Source: Anastrepha obliqua (lineage: Eukaryota; Arthropoda; Insecta; Diptera; Tephritidae). Taken from it: a stretch of DNA of 64,000 bases. The notes under the pieces were generated by a model that had not been told where the DNA came from, did not search any database, and worked only from the letters and a program-made list of their open reading frames with translations. Below, piece after piece: positions 34,131 to 45,984 of this stretch; within the stretch, counting starts at the first letter, position 1, and every line of letters begins with the position of its first letter. The translations under genes and the position numbers were made by a program. The stretch covers positions 135,275,601 to 135,339,600 of the forward strand of contig NC_072894.1 of NCBI RefSeq assembly GCF_027943255.1, in the 5' to 3' direction.

Positions 34131-36248
34131 CCAAACAGCTAAAAGCAACTGTGTTTGCTGGTCAACAACTCTTAAACTTGATATCTACGTATACATACAT
34201 ACATACATAGTATTTCCTGAGTTATTAGTTTTCTTGTTTTCTATATAATAAACTTTTTTCCATATAATAAACTTTTAACGACATTCCTCTTGTACGATCT
34301 ACACGGCGCACCACAAGAAAATAAACCATAAATAGAGGCAAAATAAAGAAAAAGTTGTGAAAGCAAGGCAAGCACAGCCGCTGACTGTCATGAATTTTCA
34401 ATCGCCGTTGGGAAAAGGCGCGTAATTTCGGAGCAGCTCCCAAGTGGCAAAGAGTGCGTAGCATAAAAATTGAAGAAGCAAACGAGAAGTAAAAATAAAG
34501 GCCTGAATATAACTAAAGGTGAATGAGAGGCATAAAAAAACAACACAAAAGCAGAAAAGTACTGAAAAAAAAATGTAGAAAAATAATGCAAAATAACTGC
34601 GCGCAAGCTAAGAATTGATGAGGCGCACGATGAGCGCGAGAAAAAAGGAAATTCCTTTTTTACTAACCACAAAGGGGTGTGTCGGACAAAAGTTGCTAGT
34701 TGACATTTGACACACTCAGCTATTTGTTTAATTAAAAACAACGTAAATGGCGTGGAAATATAATATAAAAGGATTGTAAAGAAAAAAAATGGACGCCTAA
34801 AGGTATGCAAAACGGGTTGTTGACATTGAATGTGCGATGCAAATGAAGTAAGAAATAATTGGTTTTTGTAAGACAATTTTAGTAAAAAATCCCCACAAAA
34901 ACCAAAAAAAAAAAAAACAATATGCCAAGAGTGCTTAATTAGTAATTCAAGTGATATTGACCGTAAAAATTTGGAGAGTTGTAAGCACCTTAAAGTATGC
35001 TATTAAAGACTTAAATGAATTGAAACTTGCAAAACAAGCACTGAAGTAAGCTGTACAAAAAGGAAAATCCACGGAAGTTTAGCTTAGTTACTTGTACTAA
35101 CAGTAAGCACCTTTAAGTATGCAATTAATTTGCTCTTACACCAGATGTGTTTAAAATATAGATGCATAAATGTATGCTCCTAATTATGATTGTCAGGCAA
35201 AAAGATGTTGCTTTGCACCGCGATATAAGCGATTAAAAATTAAAAACAAAAAAGAATTGTTCGAAAACTAAAAAATAAAAATTAAAAGAAAAGAAAAATA
35301 TTTGCTCTGAAACGTTTATTTAGAAAATGTACACATATAATAGGCATCGAATTCAAAATAAAAAAATAAAAATTAAATTATTTTTTGATACAAAAATTTA
35401 AAAATTTACACAAAAAGGTTATTGCAGAAAAAAAAAAATTGAAAAAAATTGCTTTGAAAATTCAAAATAAAAAAATAAAAATTAAATTATTTTTTTTTAT
35501 ACAAAAATCAAAAATTTACACAAAAAGGTTATTGCAGAAAACAACAATTGAAAAAAATTGCTCTGAAACGTGTATTAAGAAAATGTGCACTTGTAATAGC
35601 ATAAAATTCACAATAAACAAAAACTAAATTATTTCAAAAATTCAAAATTTTACCCAAAACACTACTGCAGATAGTAAATCAAAATGTTTCTTAATTCTGC
35701 GTGTTTTGTTTCGGTGAAAAACGCTTTTTTATTCACTCCATAAATTTAGGCGCCACATATTGTTTACTGCTGCATTGAGAGACAAGGAGTTCAGCGACAA
35801 AGTCTATTATTTTTGCACTAAAAATTAATTTTAAAACTGTTGAAGCTCACAATGGAAAACTACATTTTAAAAATAGCATGAAAATAAAATATTTTAAAAT
35901 TACAAAATTCTCTTGGCAAGTTATGTGTTCGACATATGTAAGTTGAACAATGCCGATTTGACGCTAACTTTTTTTGTATTCATTTTTTTAAAGAAATGGC
36001 TTTTTTATATTTAAATCTAATTTTTTAAATCTATTTATTTTTTCTGCCAGCATGCTTGAAATGTATGAGAGCCTACAAGTATATTTTATTGGTATTCAAC
36101 TCGAATTTTTTTTAACTCTGAACGTGCTTTGTTAGCCGATTTGACTAACAACAATCGTTGTTGTTGTTTTAGGAACATAAACATTATCCATTTTCCGTAT
36201 ATTTGGCACTCCCTGGCCGGATAGAAATCGTGAGTTACGTGGTACCGA
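34131..36248. other. AT-rich non-coding stretch
   Basis: TACATACATACATACATA microsatellite at 34191-34208. Purine-rich plus strand at 34320-34900 keeps a minus-strand frame open without looking like protein. A tandem repeat occupies 35290-35650. Confidence 0.45.
35290..35650. repeat. Tandem duplication, about 109 and 146 bp steps
   Basis: ATTCAAAATAAAAAAATAAA begins at 35351 and 35460, with a diverged third start at 35606. Each is followed by TTTACACAAAAAGGTTATTG or a variant. A second shared block (TTGCTCTGAAACGT, then AGAAAATGT.CAC) occurs at about 35303 and 35559. Two near-identical units plus partial flanking ones point to a recent duplication. Confidence 0.7.
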
Positions 36249-36550
36249 CAATTTCGACACGAAATTGCAGAAGCTTCAGCCTTTCTAAATAGAAAAATCA
36301 TGAAAATCGGTTTTCAAACAAATGAACTGTCAAATCTCCTCGGAAGAATTGCTGTAACTCACACAATTTTGTTCTGATTGGCCTGAAACTTTGACATATT
36401 CCCTTCCAGTAAAATTCCTATCACTGGATCAGCTTTGCTCTGATTGGCATGCAATTTCGACACGTAATTGCAGAAGTGTCAGCCTTTCCAAATATGTAAA
36501 CATCAAGAAGATCGGTTGTCAAACAACAGAACTGTCAAATCTTCTCTGCT
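36249..36550. repeat. Two-unit tandem repeat, 203 bp period
   Basis: CAATTTCGACACGAAATTGC (36249) and CAATTTCGACACGTAATTGC (36452) start two similar blocks. Both continue through AGAAG..TCAGCCTTTC, AAATC/AGATCGGTT.TCAAACAA and GAACTGTCAAATCT. GTTCTGATTGGC/GCTCTGATTGGC also repeats in the spacer. Confidence 0.65.
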
Positions 36551-38333
36551 TCGGTATCTGTTTTAGAAGAAACTTAGATATGAAGTAGTAACTTGAACTG
36601 GTAGAACTCTAAAGTCGCTCTTATCTATATATGTTTTTTTTAATGTGACGCTCTCTGTGAATCTTGTTTTTCACAAAACCAAAAATGTGTCTCTTCTAAT
36701 ATTTGCTAAATAATTCAACTTGCGCCCTTTGTTCTTCCCTGGAACCATAGGAAATAATAATAATAAATACTCTTAGATCGAATAGCAGATTACGCCATAG
36801 CATCATTCAAAATTCCGCCGAAATTCCTGTCAGCAACTCAGCAACTCAGCCTTTTGCTTATCAAGCCAATGTGGAGCAACACTCATGCACCCATGCAACT
36901 TGTATGTTTCGATAGCCACAAGGCGAATGCATCGGCTGCATCGGCGTAAATTGTTTAATGCCATCACGTAAGCACTACTTGTGCACACAAAGGAAGTTCC
37001 ACGCCAACAAACAATGGCACAGTGGAAAACGAGACCGAGCACCAGTTCCATTCATTGAGTTGACCAATCAGCCATGTCTTCGGCCAAAGTGGCGCCCATG
37101 ACTGCAGCAACATTGTTCACGGCCATAATGCGGACGAAAGGCATTTTTAAATATTTGATTTTTCCTTTCGCTCACTATTTTTCTGCGCACTCTTTTTCTC
37201 TCTTACTTTTTTCTGTCTTTCTTTTTTCTTCAACTTTTGTTCTTCATAACGTCGATATGAAGCACAGAAAGCCAGAGGGATGTGTTCATGCGAAATGAGA
37301 TTCTCATGCCTGCATGTCCAAGTAGGCAGCCTGCGAGCAATAACAACAACTACATATAAACATATGTAAGTAACTTGGCCTACTCAGTCCGTTCAAGTCG
37401 CCATCACAATGACCTTTCAACTTGCATAACTTCGTATTTTCATCTTTCTTTCATCAAGTCCATTTGTAGCATATGATTTGTGTTGCCTCTTTATCGCGCC
37501 GCATAAAACTTTCACACTTTGGCGGCGAAAAAGTTTTGAATGGCGCACAAATACACTGACATACATATAAGTCAAGTATGCCTAAGGGCAACACATATTT
37601 TTTTTTTGTTTTTGTCTCTCTGCCAGGCTGCTATCTTGTACGCCCAGATGCCTTCCGGTTCATGCTGCCGGCCTTTCCGCCTACCCTGCTTGCAGCACTG
37701 GTTCGTTTTCACTTACTAACAACTTTCGCATTGTGTCCTTGCATGTCTTCTTGCATGTTGACCTTTTTTCCCCGTGTTCTTATGTGTTATATACTTAGTA
37801 GGCGAATGTGCGTTTGTGTTTGGTAAATTAGGTAATTATGATGGCAATAATTAGGGGCATAAATTATAAGTTCTCTCGCTGACTGGTAAAGTTATGGGAA
37901 ATGGGATGGATACTTTCGTGATTTACTTACTAAATAGTAGGTTTTAAGAGACCTAAAGGTTAAAGTGCATGCCTCACTTGTATATCTCAACTATCATATC
38001 AATAAAAATGTGTTGAAAAAAGGGTATTATAAGAAACAAAAAAGCTGTTGTGGAACATCTCAAAATATTTATGGGTTTAAAAATGAATACTTGAGCAAAT
38101 TTTCGCCAAAAATGGCGTAATAACTCAATAGCTCAACAAATTTTAGTTTTGTTTTAGATTCTTTAAAATCTATAAGTTACATAGACCTTGTGGCAAAATT
38201 ATAGCACATCAACAGTTTGACCAATTTTAACAATTTTTTTTTTTGGTTTTGAAATGTTCATTATTTTGTTGTAAAAGTATTGCTCATTCTTGTGACTAGC
38301 TTTAGAGAAATCTATATTTACTCCGATGATTAA
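36551..38333. other. Non-coding stretch
   Basis: No supported gene. The part at 36830-37130 is less AT-rich and open in several frames, but has no splice-consistent exon or known motif. Pyrimidine-rich at 37160-37240. Confidence 0.4.
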
Positions 38334-38950
38334 ATGGCGATTAAATCTCTTCGTGGTGTTGTCACTAATTCCATCATTGCTCGCAAATGCTGGGCGCCTC
38401 TTAATGAGAAGGCGGAATATTTCCACATCCATTTCATATGGGTGCCAGAGCATGGTGGTATATCAGGGAATTGTAAGACAGGCAAATTAGCGAGAGAGGG
38501 CACTACCATTTGCCTCGCTCTTGATATGAGATCCCTCTCTCAACCTACAAACGGGTGGTACAAGAGCATTGCCATTTCAGCCAACAGGAGATGGGTTGAT
38601 AGTCTGACATGTAGTGCCACAAAAAGAATTTGGCCAAAATTGGACGCTATGTGCTGAAAAACGATACTTATTTAATTAGTCAAGGAAAAACATGTCATTC
38701 TTAGTTGCTTTGATCACCGGCCACTGTCTCATAGGTCGACAAGTTCAAAGATCGAACGTACCTCATTTCGACTATTGCAGAAACTGCAAGAATGGGGAGT
38801 AGGAAGAGGCCGTTAGACATCTTCCCTGCTTGGCTCATCGTTCTTTAATGATACTGATGACCTTAGAGATACAATAGTCAGCCTGATCAAAGGGTTTGCG
38901 CTTAAAACGAAATAGTTTAACAAGTAGTAGCAGATAAACTGCCACTGTGT
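38334..38950 (+). mobile_element. LINE RNase H and C-terminal remnant
   Basis: AEYFHIHFIWVPEHGGISGN then CKTGKLAREGTT matches the RNase H end ...LLWVPGHSGI.GNE.AD.LAR.GT of LINE ORF2. The acidic residue of GNE is lost (GNC). Further on, CFDHRPLSHRSTSSKIERTS recalls the LTGH....H..R... end block. Stops interrupt it. The reverse transcriptase itself is missing. Confidence 0.6.
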
Positions 38951-40526
38951 TCATCAGATTGGATCGGCAACGGTCTAAGCGAGTTGGTTTAGAGGCCGAC
39001 TGCCACTTCCACCTTACCCACTTACCATAGCTCAATGTTTAACAAAAAAATTTGTCGAATTTTCAAAATTTCTACAAAACTTAGAAAAATTCCACAAACT
39101 TTTCAATCCAACTCTCGGGTTTCTAATTAAAAGCTCTAGGGCTCGACAAGACTCATTCTTGTGTTGGTTTCGTTAATCTATTTTGATATCTGACAGGGTG
39201 GGTGATTAGCCTGCCGTATTATAGCTTATTCAACTTCACTTTAAACCTTTCGCTATGAGCATCCATATAGATACACGAAACTTTGTGGGCGACTCACAAT
39301 CTCCACGCCAGAAAAACAACTTAGTTTTCAACTGATTATGATTATTTAAGATCTTAGGAAACACCTACAATAAAAATATTTTAGTTTTTCTTTTAACTTA
39401 GAAAAATAGAGAATTTTTTTTTGAAATTTGGGGGGAAAATAGGTTTTGTTATATACAAATTAATATTAATTAAATAACTAAAATTTGACGATAAATAGAA
39501 AAATGTCAATTTTAATATTATTATTTTTTTAGCATCTGTAAAAGCCAGTGATTTTTAAAATTCCTTTTATCAATATGGAAACAAAAGTAAGTTTTGGTGT
39601 GCAAAAGACAAATAAATAAAACAAAAATAATAAAAAAATGTATGCTGCTATCGTACAGACGTTTGTTATTAGCTCTACTGACTGCAAGATAATTAAAAAA
39701 TTGCTTTGAAAGTTAAGGAACCATGAAATTAAACTTAGCAGATGAATCGGTCGAAAATGGCCTGGCCTACGATTTACTAGATGCGCTTGAGAATAGTGAA
39801 ATTTTTTTATTATTTATTATTATATTAAAAGAACTTTCTCGAGAAGGTAAGGTATGAGGTAAACATATATGATATATGTAGATCTGTGTAATGTTAAGTG
39901 TACTGGAAAACCCATATAGTAGAAAGCCATTCAGTTGACAGGACAGTTCATGAAAGTGCTGTTTTCCAAACTCCACAGGTTCCATTAGGTTCCATTCCAA
40001 AGGCTTATCAATTTTATTGGAGGAAAGCTTTTTGACGCACTCCAGAGGCTAAATTTACCGAAACCTACCCAAAGAAATCTATTAAATAAGAAATGTAGAG
40101 TATTTTTTGAAGTACTTTACTTGTATTTTCGACAAACCAGGCGTAAATGATTAAAAATGAAAAATCTCTTAATTTGACTATCCAAAAATTTCTGAAATTT
40201 CTATCTCTAAATATATATGATTGGCGCCATTGGTTATCCACGCTAGGAAATATATAGGACAATGGGTACAGTAATACCATCATTCAAAGGATATAAGAGA
40301 CAAAACAGATAGAAGTGCTTCAAATGCCATGTTTTCTTGTGCATTCCTAATGGATCAAGAACATTTTTTTTTACATCGAATAGTAACTGATATTCTTAGA
40401 GCTCATAAGAGTAAGCAATGAAAGAATTGGATTTTTAAGGTTACCCATTAAAAACTTGTGGCGAAAGGGATAATAAAGTGCAAATTTGAAGTTATCGAAA
40501 AATTCGTTGATTTCTTGAAAAAACAT
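38951..40526. other. Non-coding AT-rich stretch
   Basis: No supported gene. Short frames only, plus poly-T/A runs at 39415-39422 and 39524-39530. Confidence 0.45.
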
Positions 40527-41560
40527 AATTGGCGCGTACACTTCTGTTAGGCCGGGCTCCCCTTTCTATTTGTGGTGTGCGTTTTGATGTTGCTCCACAA
40601 GTGGCGGAACCTACACTTTTAAGGGGGTACTTTGGTCTAGACGCCTTAATTTTAGGTATTTTTGAAACTAAGATAAAAAAAATGTAAAACCATTTTATTA
40701 TCTATTTTTTTATGGTTTTTATTAATATTAAAAAACTATAAAAAAAAATTAATAAAAAAAAAATCGTGGAACTACAGGCTGGCGAAGTGGGGCTACATAA
40801 AAAACGGTGCTCCATGATTGACATGATTCCAACCCTTGTAGTGATCTAAAACATATAAATTAAAAAAAGTCTTCATTAGTTAGGATGTCGCTATCGGATT
40901 ACGCTAAATCAAAGAAAAAAAATTCACAAAATGGCGTCAACTTGAAAAAAAAAAAATGATTTTACCCTCTTTCTTTTACCTTTTCAAATTTTTTAAAAAT
41001 ACTTCAAACTTAAACTTTTCAAAATCCGAGGCAGGCGCGATAGACAGATGTATAATTAAAAATTCTTACCAAACTTCAAAGTGATCGATCAAGTAGAACT
41101 TGAAATATCATGACGACCATCTCAAAAAAAGAATAACTTAGATCATAATATTTACTACTCACTCTGGATTAATCGGCGATATATTTCCTGGTATATGTTA
41201 CAGAAGTATAAAGGATATATATATTATATGTATAGAATAAAGGTTGTGTGGGATACAAAAAATTTTCTGGAAAGAACGAGTCCTCAAGTCGTCCGGTAAC
41301 ATCTGCCGTTCATTGTGCGATTCGCTCCACTCGGCCTGCTTAGACGCCACGTCACAAAATCCGCTGTATCTCCGAAAATAATTCGAATTTTGAAAAATCC
41401 GTTGAAGGGCATATTTTTGAAGGTCTAAACTTTGAAAATAAGCAAAACAAAAAAATCGATTTTTCATATTTCTACACCAGAATACCCCTTTAAGCCGACT
41501 ACGAACGTCAAATGGATTGATTTCTTATATTATTTTTTTTCTTATAATTCTCTCCATATA
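40527..41560 (-). mobile_element. SINE copy split by a TTAA-flanked element
   Basis: In reverse orientation, AATTGGCGCGTACAC (the SINE 3' end), GGCCGGGCTCC, TATTTGTGGTGTGCG, TTTTGATGTTGCTCCACAAG and ACCTACA run to 40618. The SINE resumes with AGCCGACTACGAACGTCAAA at 41493. Removing 40623-41493 rejoins ACACTTTTAA to GCCGACT, which matches the uninterrupted SINE (ACAGTTTCAAGCCGACT). Sequence past about 41530 is too diverged to follow. Confidence 0.7.
40619..41493. mobile_element. TTAA-flanked non-autonomous DNA transposon
   Basis: TTAA lies at both ends (40619-40622 and 41490-41493). The left terminus GGGGGTACTTTGGTCTAGA matches the inverted right terminus AGGGGTATTCTGGTGTAGA with four mismatches over 19 positions. 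The 867-bp interior is AT-rich and non-coding. TTAA duplication is used by piggyBac and Kolobok elements. The G-run ends fit Kolobok-type ends better, but no transposase is present to decide. Confidence 0.75.
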
Positions 41561-43210
41561 ATGAAGGCAGGATTTTTTTCGTATGGGGAAAATTTCCCTT
41601 CCGTGAGGAAAATAATTAATAAATTTAATTACTACAAGGTGATAGTAAACAGTCCAAAGTTTTATGATAAAATACAGTACTTCAATCGATTGAGTAATTT
41701 TTGATTTGCTGTAGTTTGAAAATTATTTTATGATTTTTTAACACGTTTTGTCTAACAGACACTGTCTCGTTGTAAATTATGGCAATGTGCGATGAAATAA
41801 ACCTTCCAGGAGAGATTAGCTTCAATATACCAAAGTCTCGTGTAACTCGAAGCACTCTGTGCATTTTTATTGGCGTACATATAAATGCAATATTTTGGGA
41901 CTTTATTTTAGAAGATGTAGAGATTTAGAAACAAGTGCTATAAATGTTTTTTTTGTTTCTTCTGAATTTATACACCAGAAAGCAAAAAAATAAGAAAAAA
42001 TTGTATTTCTTGAAAATTTTTACCAAACAAACTGAAATCTTCCGAGCGCCATACTTCACCAGCGACTTGGTTTTTAATTTTATTTTCTGTCGTTTCGTGC
42101 CTTTTTTTTGTTATTTGTATTTATTTTTATTGCTACGCTTATTGTCCCATTGTTGGTTTTGTTGGCGAAAGCACTCGTATAGGTCTGAGGCGTAGAGCGG
42201 AAGTACGTTGAAGTGGCATATTGTTGGAATTGTTGTTGTTTGGATGACTATTTGTGTCACAATTTACATGAAATTGCGAATTTCATTCATCCGCAATTTT
42301 ATTGCTTCGCCATTTCTTGTTGTCATTTAAGTACTGCCATAACACAACACAATACACAGTGAGTGCAAACAACAACAACGGCAAATGCTGTATCAAGAAG
42401 CGAAATTTAATAGGTGCAAGAAATTACGCGACACAAGCAGACACAAATACAATGAAATGGGAAGCAGGTTGTGTTGCTTGATTTTAGTCTCACACCAATA
42501 CATTTACACATATGTAACTGTAAATCTTATAAAGATGCAGCTGTTGGCGAAAGTATGAGAGAGATAACTAGAAATTCAATTAAATTAGTGTTGAATTACA
42601 AAAATTATCCGCATACGTTGAGACCGCCTAAGGGCGCCCAATTATTTTAAAGTTTCAATAAAGAGTTTGGAGTTTAAATCAAAGGGGCGTGAGAGCTTAT
42701 AGATTTTGATTATTTCATGCTTGAGCTCGTTTTTGCCATCCCTCTCGTCGCAGTGCGCACTAGTGGAGGAAATATGTGTTTGTTCATTTTTGGGTACAGG
42801 CTTATTTAGTCTATTACATGAAACATCAAATTATAGAAAAACTAGGTATTTGAGTACATCACTGCCATGAAAAAAGTTCGAATGAAAACAATTTGCCTAT
42901 CGGAATTTTACGTGGGTAACTGCCGACGTTGGTCAAATCAATACCCTACAACGCTAAAAAATGTTCGGTACGAATTGGTGGTGTGCAATGGCCCCACTAG
43001 TTCGGCACCCGGCTGCAAAGAAACTCCACATCGAACCAAAAAGGCTCTACCCACATTTGGATGTTAAACCACAATCCCCACTTTACTTCCGAGGAACCAT
43101 CGTCACGAACAGGTCGGAGCGAACTTTGAGGGCTCCTCAGTTAAGTCTATGGCTACGTAGCCAAGCCAAGCCAATACCAATTGAACTTCTATACAGCTCT
43201 GGACTGGTAG
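41561..43210. other. Non-coding stretch
   Basis: No supported gene. The 42870-43200 part is GC-richer with open frames but no recognisable domain. It abuts dispersed-repeat copy C and may be part of a larger repeat. Confidence 0.4.
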
Positions 43211-43566
43211 TCAAGAATGATAGACTTCCAGGCTTGACCTTCAGCGTTTCAGGTTTGGCCTTGAAAAACGAAATCGGGCGAGTAATTTCGATTGCCACAT
43301 GACCGGGGACTCGGCAGAAGAGATTTGCCCGTGCATTTCACACGTATTCACACACTCGCCCAATCACTTGTTGTTCAGACGGCAAAGAGGCGACATGAGG
43401 AGAGGCTGTGTTGATTTTTTTCGTATATGACCAACACAATCTCAGTTTTTTCGTAAACAAACCGCTGTCATGATCCCGGTTGTGTCAGCCATCGTCGCTG
43501 ATTATTTCAAATTCACTGAGATTCAGTTAAGGGTCGGACATTGGTCAAACCTTCTGATTTTTTTTC
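43211..43566 (+). repeat. Unclassified dispersed repeat, copy C
   Basis: Carries AAGAATGATAGACTTCCAGG, CTCGCCCAATCACTTGTTGT, AGACGGCAAAGAGGCGACAT, TTTTTTCGTATATGACCAAC, TTTTTTCGTAAACAAACCGC and TCATGATCC, then CACTGAGATTCAGTTAAGGG and CAAACCTTCTGA. It is uninterrupted where copy B holds its insertion, so it serves as the empty-site reference. Confidence 0.65.
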
Positions 43567-44640
43567 ACCACGAAAAATACACACAGTACCTATATGGTCC
43601 AATTCAGCATATGAGGGCTCAAGAAAGCCTTGAGAATGATGCTAAGTGGGCTACTTCGATTCCGCTTGCAAGTTTTCAACATAAACCCATATCAGAAACG
43701 GCAGAGTGAAGGGCATGGCCATGTATCGTGCTAAGATAGCACAATAATTACACGAATGCTATTTGCCTACCCGTATGCGAATGTAAGGATTTGCGCTCAC
43801 TTTGTATGTGCATGTGTGTATGTGGTATTTAACAAAGCAGCCGTAACTTCATATACACACAATCATATGGTATAACTACAAATATAAGTAGATGCGTACA
43901 CACATACAGCCAGTCGCATAAGTCACGTCCTAACATTCACGTGAATGTACTTGTAAGACCACATTGAAACCCTTGTTTGCACATCTACACCTGTTTAAGG
44001 ATTACTAATGTAGTTGCTAATGTATGTACATACTACATAAATACATATTTATGCGCGCTCCCATACCTGTGCTCGTGTGTAGTCACCTCGTATGTGTGCC
44101 ACTTCAAGCTGCTCAAGGTGCTCGTGCTTGTGTGTGTGTATGCGCTGGCATTCCATTACACTTCAGCTCATGTATTTAACTGGCGGTGCGGTAAAGTAAA
44201 GTTCTTGTGTAATTTATTTCATTACGCGCACAATTACAATGTATACGGCGCAGTAGCAATAAAGGTGCTGCGATAGCGATAGCAAAAACGCTTTTGCTGC
44301 CTTAGCTTTATTATACTCTCACCCAGGCAGCTGATGGCGAGCGGTAGAGGTGTTTAGCACCACGCAACACTAATTTGGATTTTGTTATTAAAGAGTATTT
44401 CTTTCCTCTTCTCGTTTTACCATAATTACTTTGTTTATGCTATTTTTATGCTCTTCCACCGTTTTCTTCTCAAGCACTTCCTTTCGCGCTTTTTACTAGA
44501 AATCGGCACAACAACACCTGCTCTTTAAATGTTTTTATTGCGTAAATTTTTCGCCTTTAGTGCGCTTTTCAATTATTTTAAATCCATGACTTTTCACTAA
44601 ATTGATTTCAAGTTGCTGCACGTTCTTTCGAATAGGCATG
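43567..44640. other. Non-coding stretch with microsatellites
   Basis: GTATGTGCATGTGTGTATG-type repeats lie near 43805-43825. Open frames at 43977-44276 are low-complexity. No gene was found. Confidence 0.4.
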
Positions 44641-45093
44641 TTAAAGGTTTAAAACGAGTATGCGCGTGTTGCATGTCCCAGTATGTGTAGGTTGGGTTAG
44701 GTGTATCTGGCTGATCTGAATATATCTCACATAGACTATAAGGGTCCGTAGTGTTGCTGGAGTCGTATGAAACATAGTTTGTGGTACATGTCTTGGCGAG
44801 TTTAAGGTTTTATCAGAAATATCCTTCAGAGATAAAAAGTATACCGATCTCAGGCAGTTGTTACGAGTTCTGCTTAGAGCAGGATAGTGGCAAAGAAGGT
44901 GTTCTAATGTACTCCTTTCTTCTTTGCATAATTTAAACGCGTCGTTCTGGACCAATCCCATTTTAGCTCCGTGATATGGAGTGAGGCAATGTCCCGTCAG
45001 TACTCCAACCAATATTTTACATTCCTTTCTTGGAAGTGATAAAATAAAGTGGGTTGTTTTCATGTTGCAAGTTCGTAGCATTATTTGTAGCAT
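44641..45093 (-). mobile_element. LINE ORF2 C-terminal remnant, open for 150 codons
   Basis: The minus strand holds VGVLTGHCLTPYHGAKMGLV, CKLCKEERSTLEHLLCHYPA (with F for the first C: AFKLCKEE) and LSRTRNNCLR. This is the LLTGH......G....C..C.EE.ET.EH.LC.CPAL...R block that ends RNase H-bearing LINE ORF2 proteins. The frame is uninterrupted, but one Cys of the motif is gone and the enzyme domains are absent. The following DNA, with CACCTAACCCAACCTACAC on the minus strand, resembles a LINE 3' UTR. Confidence 0.7.
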
Positions 45094-45329
45094 ATAGACT
45101 GTGCTTCCAGAGTTAGTTCCTTCTCTAGTTCCGTCTTCAAAACTGAGAGGGAGGGGTATATGCTCGACGTACTTATCCTAGGCAAGCGGATGCCTACCCC
45201 CAGTTTGTGTATGTGTTCTTAAAACACTTTAAAGCTAAGTAGGGGTCCCTAGATCTTTGTTCTGCATTTCCCCCATATTTTCATTAAGATTAAAAAAATA
45301 AAAATTATAAATTACAGAAAGTAAATATT

Positions 45330-45776
45330 TACACCGAAGCGACAATAAGAGCACTCAGCTCGATGACGACGATGGTCAGGGAATGCCTGATTTTAATTCG
45401 CACGGTTGCGTCCGAGATATTTGACATAAGGCTCATCTGGGTACCTGGTCATAGCGACATTGCGGGAAACTGCCCGTTGGCTAAGCTGGCCAGATAGGGG
45501 ACCTATGAGGTAGAATTTCCCTGCGAAGCAGATTGGGATCCCCTTAACCACCTGTAGTCTGCTCCTGGAAGGTTGGGATTCGTGTCAATTCAGCGATCGC
45601 TGAGCAAGTACACAAACTTCGCGAAATCCTTCTGGTCACATGTGGATCGAGGGCGCTCGGGCGAGCTTCTAAGGTTGACAAAATCTAAGCTCTCGAACCT
45701 CGTGGATTTTCTCACAGAATACTATCCAAGAGCAGTGCATGCTGTGAGACTTGGAATTACCTCGAGTCCTTTTTGA
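45330..45776 (+). mobile_element. LINE RNase H remnant, opposite strand to its neighbours
   Basis: EIFDIRLIWVPGHSDIAGNC then PLAKLAR (stop) matches the RNase H WVPGHSGI.GNE.AD.LAR block. The GNE glutamate is replaced by Cys. After a stop and shift, GFVSIQRSLSKYTNFAKSFW and LLRLTKSKLSNLVDFLTEYY match the region between RNase H and the terminal Cys motif. It sits between two minus-strand LINE remnants. Confidence 0.65.
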
Positions 45777-45984
45777 ATCAGCTGTATGGAGAATAATAAG
45801 GTAGAATCATCTTAGCACCTTCTCCTTAGCTGCCCTAATCTCGCGGAGCTAGGATTTAAGCATCTGTGCTTTCATTTCTTTGCTACGCCCGCTGATGTGC
45901 ACTTGAATTCCGTTGCAATGGCATTACAAACTATGAATTTGCTTTCTTGGAATATTTATGCTGCTACAATAACAACAGCAAAAT

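Noticed and set aside
34388..34876. 162-codon minus-strand frame
   Set aside because: It opens with TTG rather than ATG, lies opposite a purine-rich stretch, and shows only Phe/Leu/Tyr-rich composition with no domain.
36830..37051. 73-codon minus frame in a less AT-rich patch
   Set aside because: No recognised domain and no paired splice sites. Overlapping frames on the other strand are equally open.
42867..43302. Overlapping plus-strand frames before repeat copy C
   Set aside because: Less AT-rich and partly open, but no domain match. The region is more likely an extension of a repeat.
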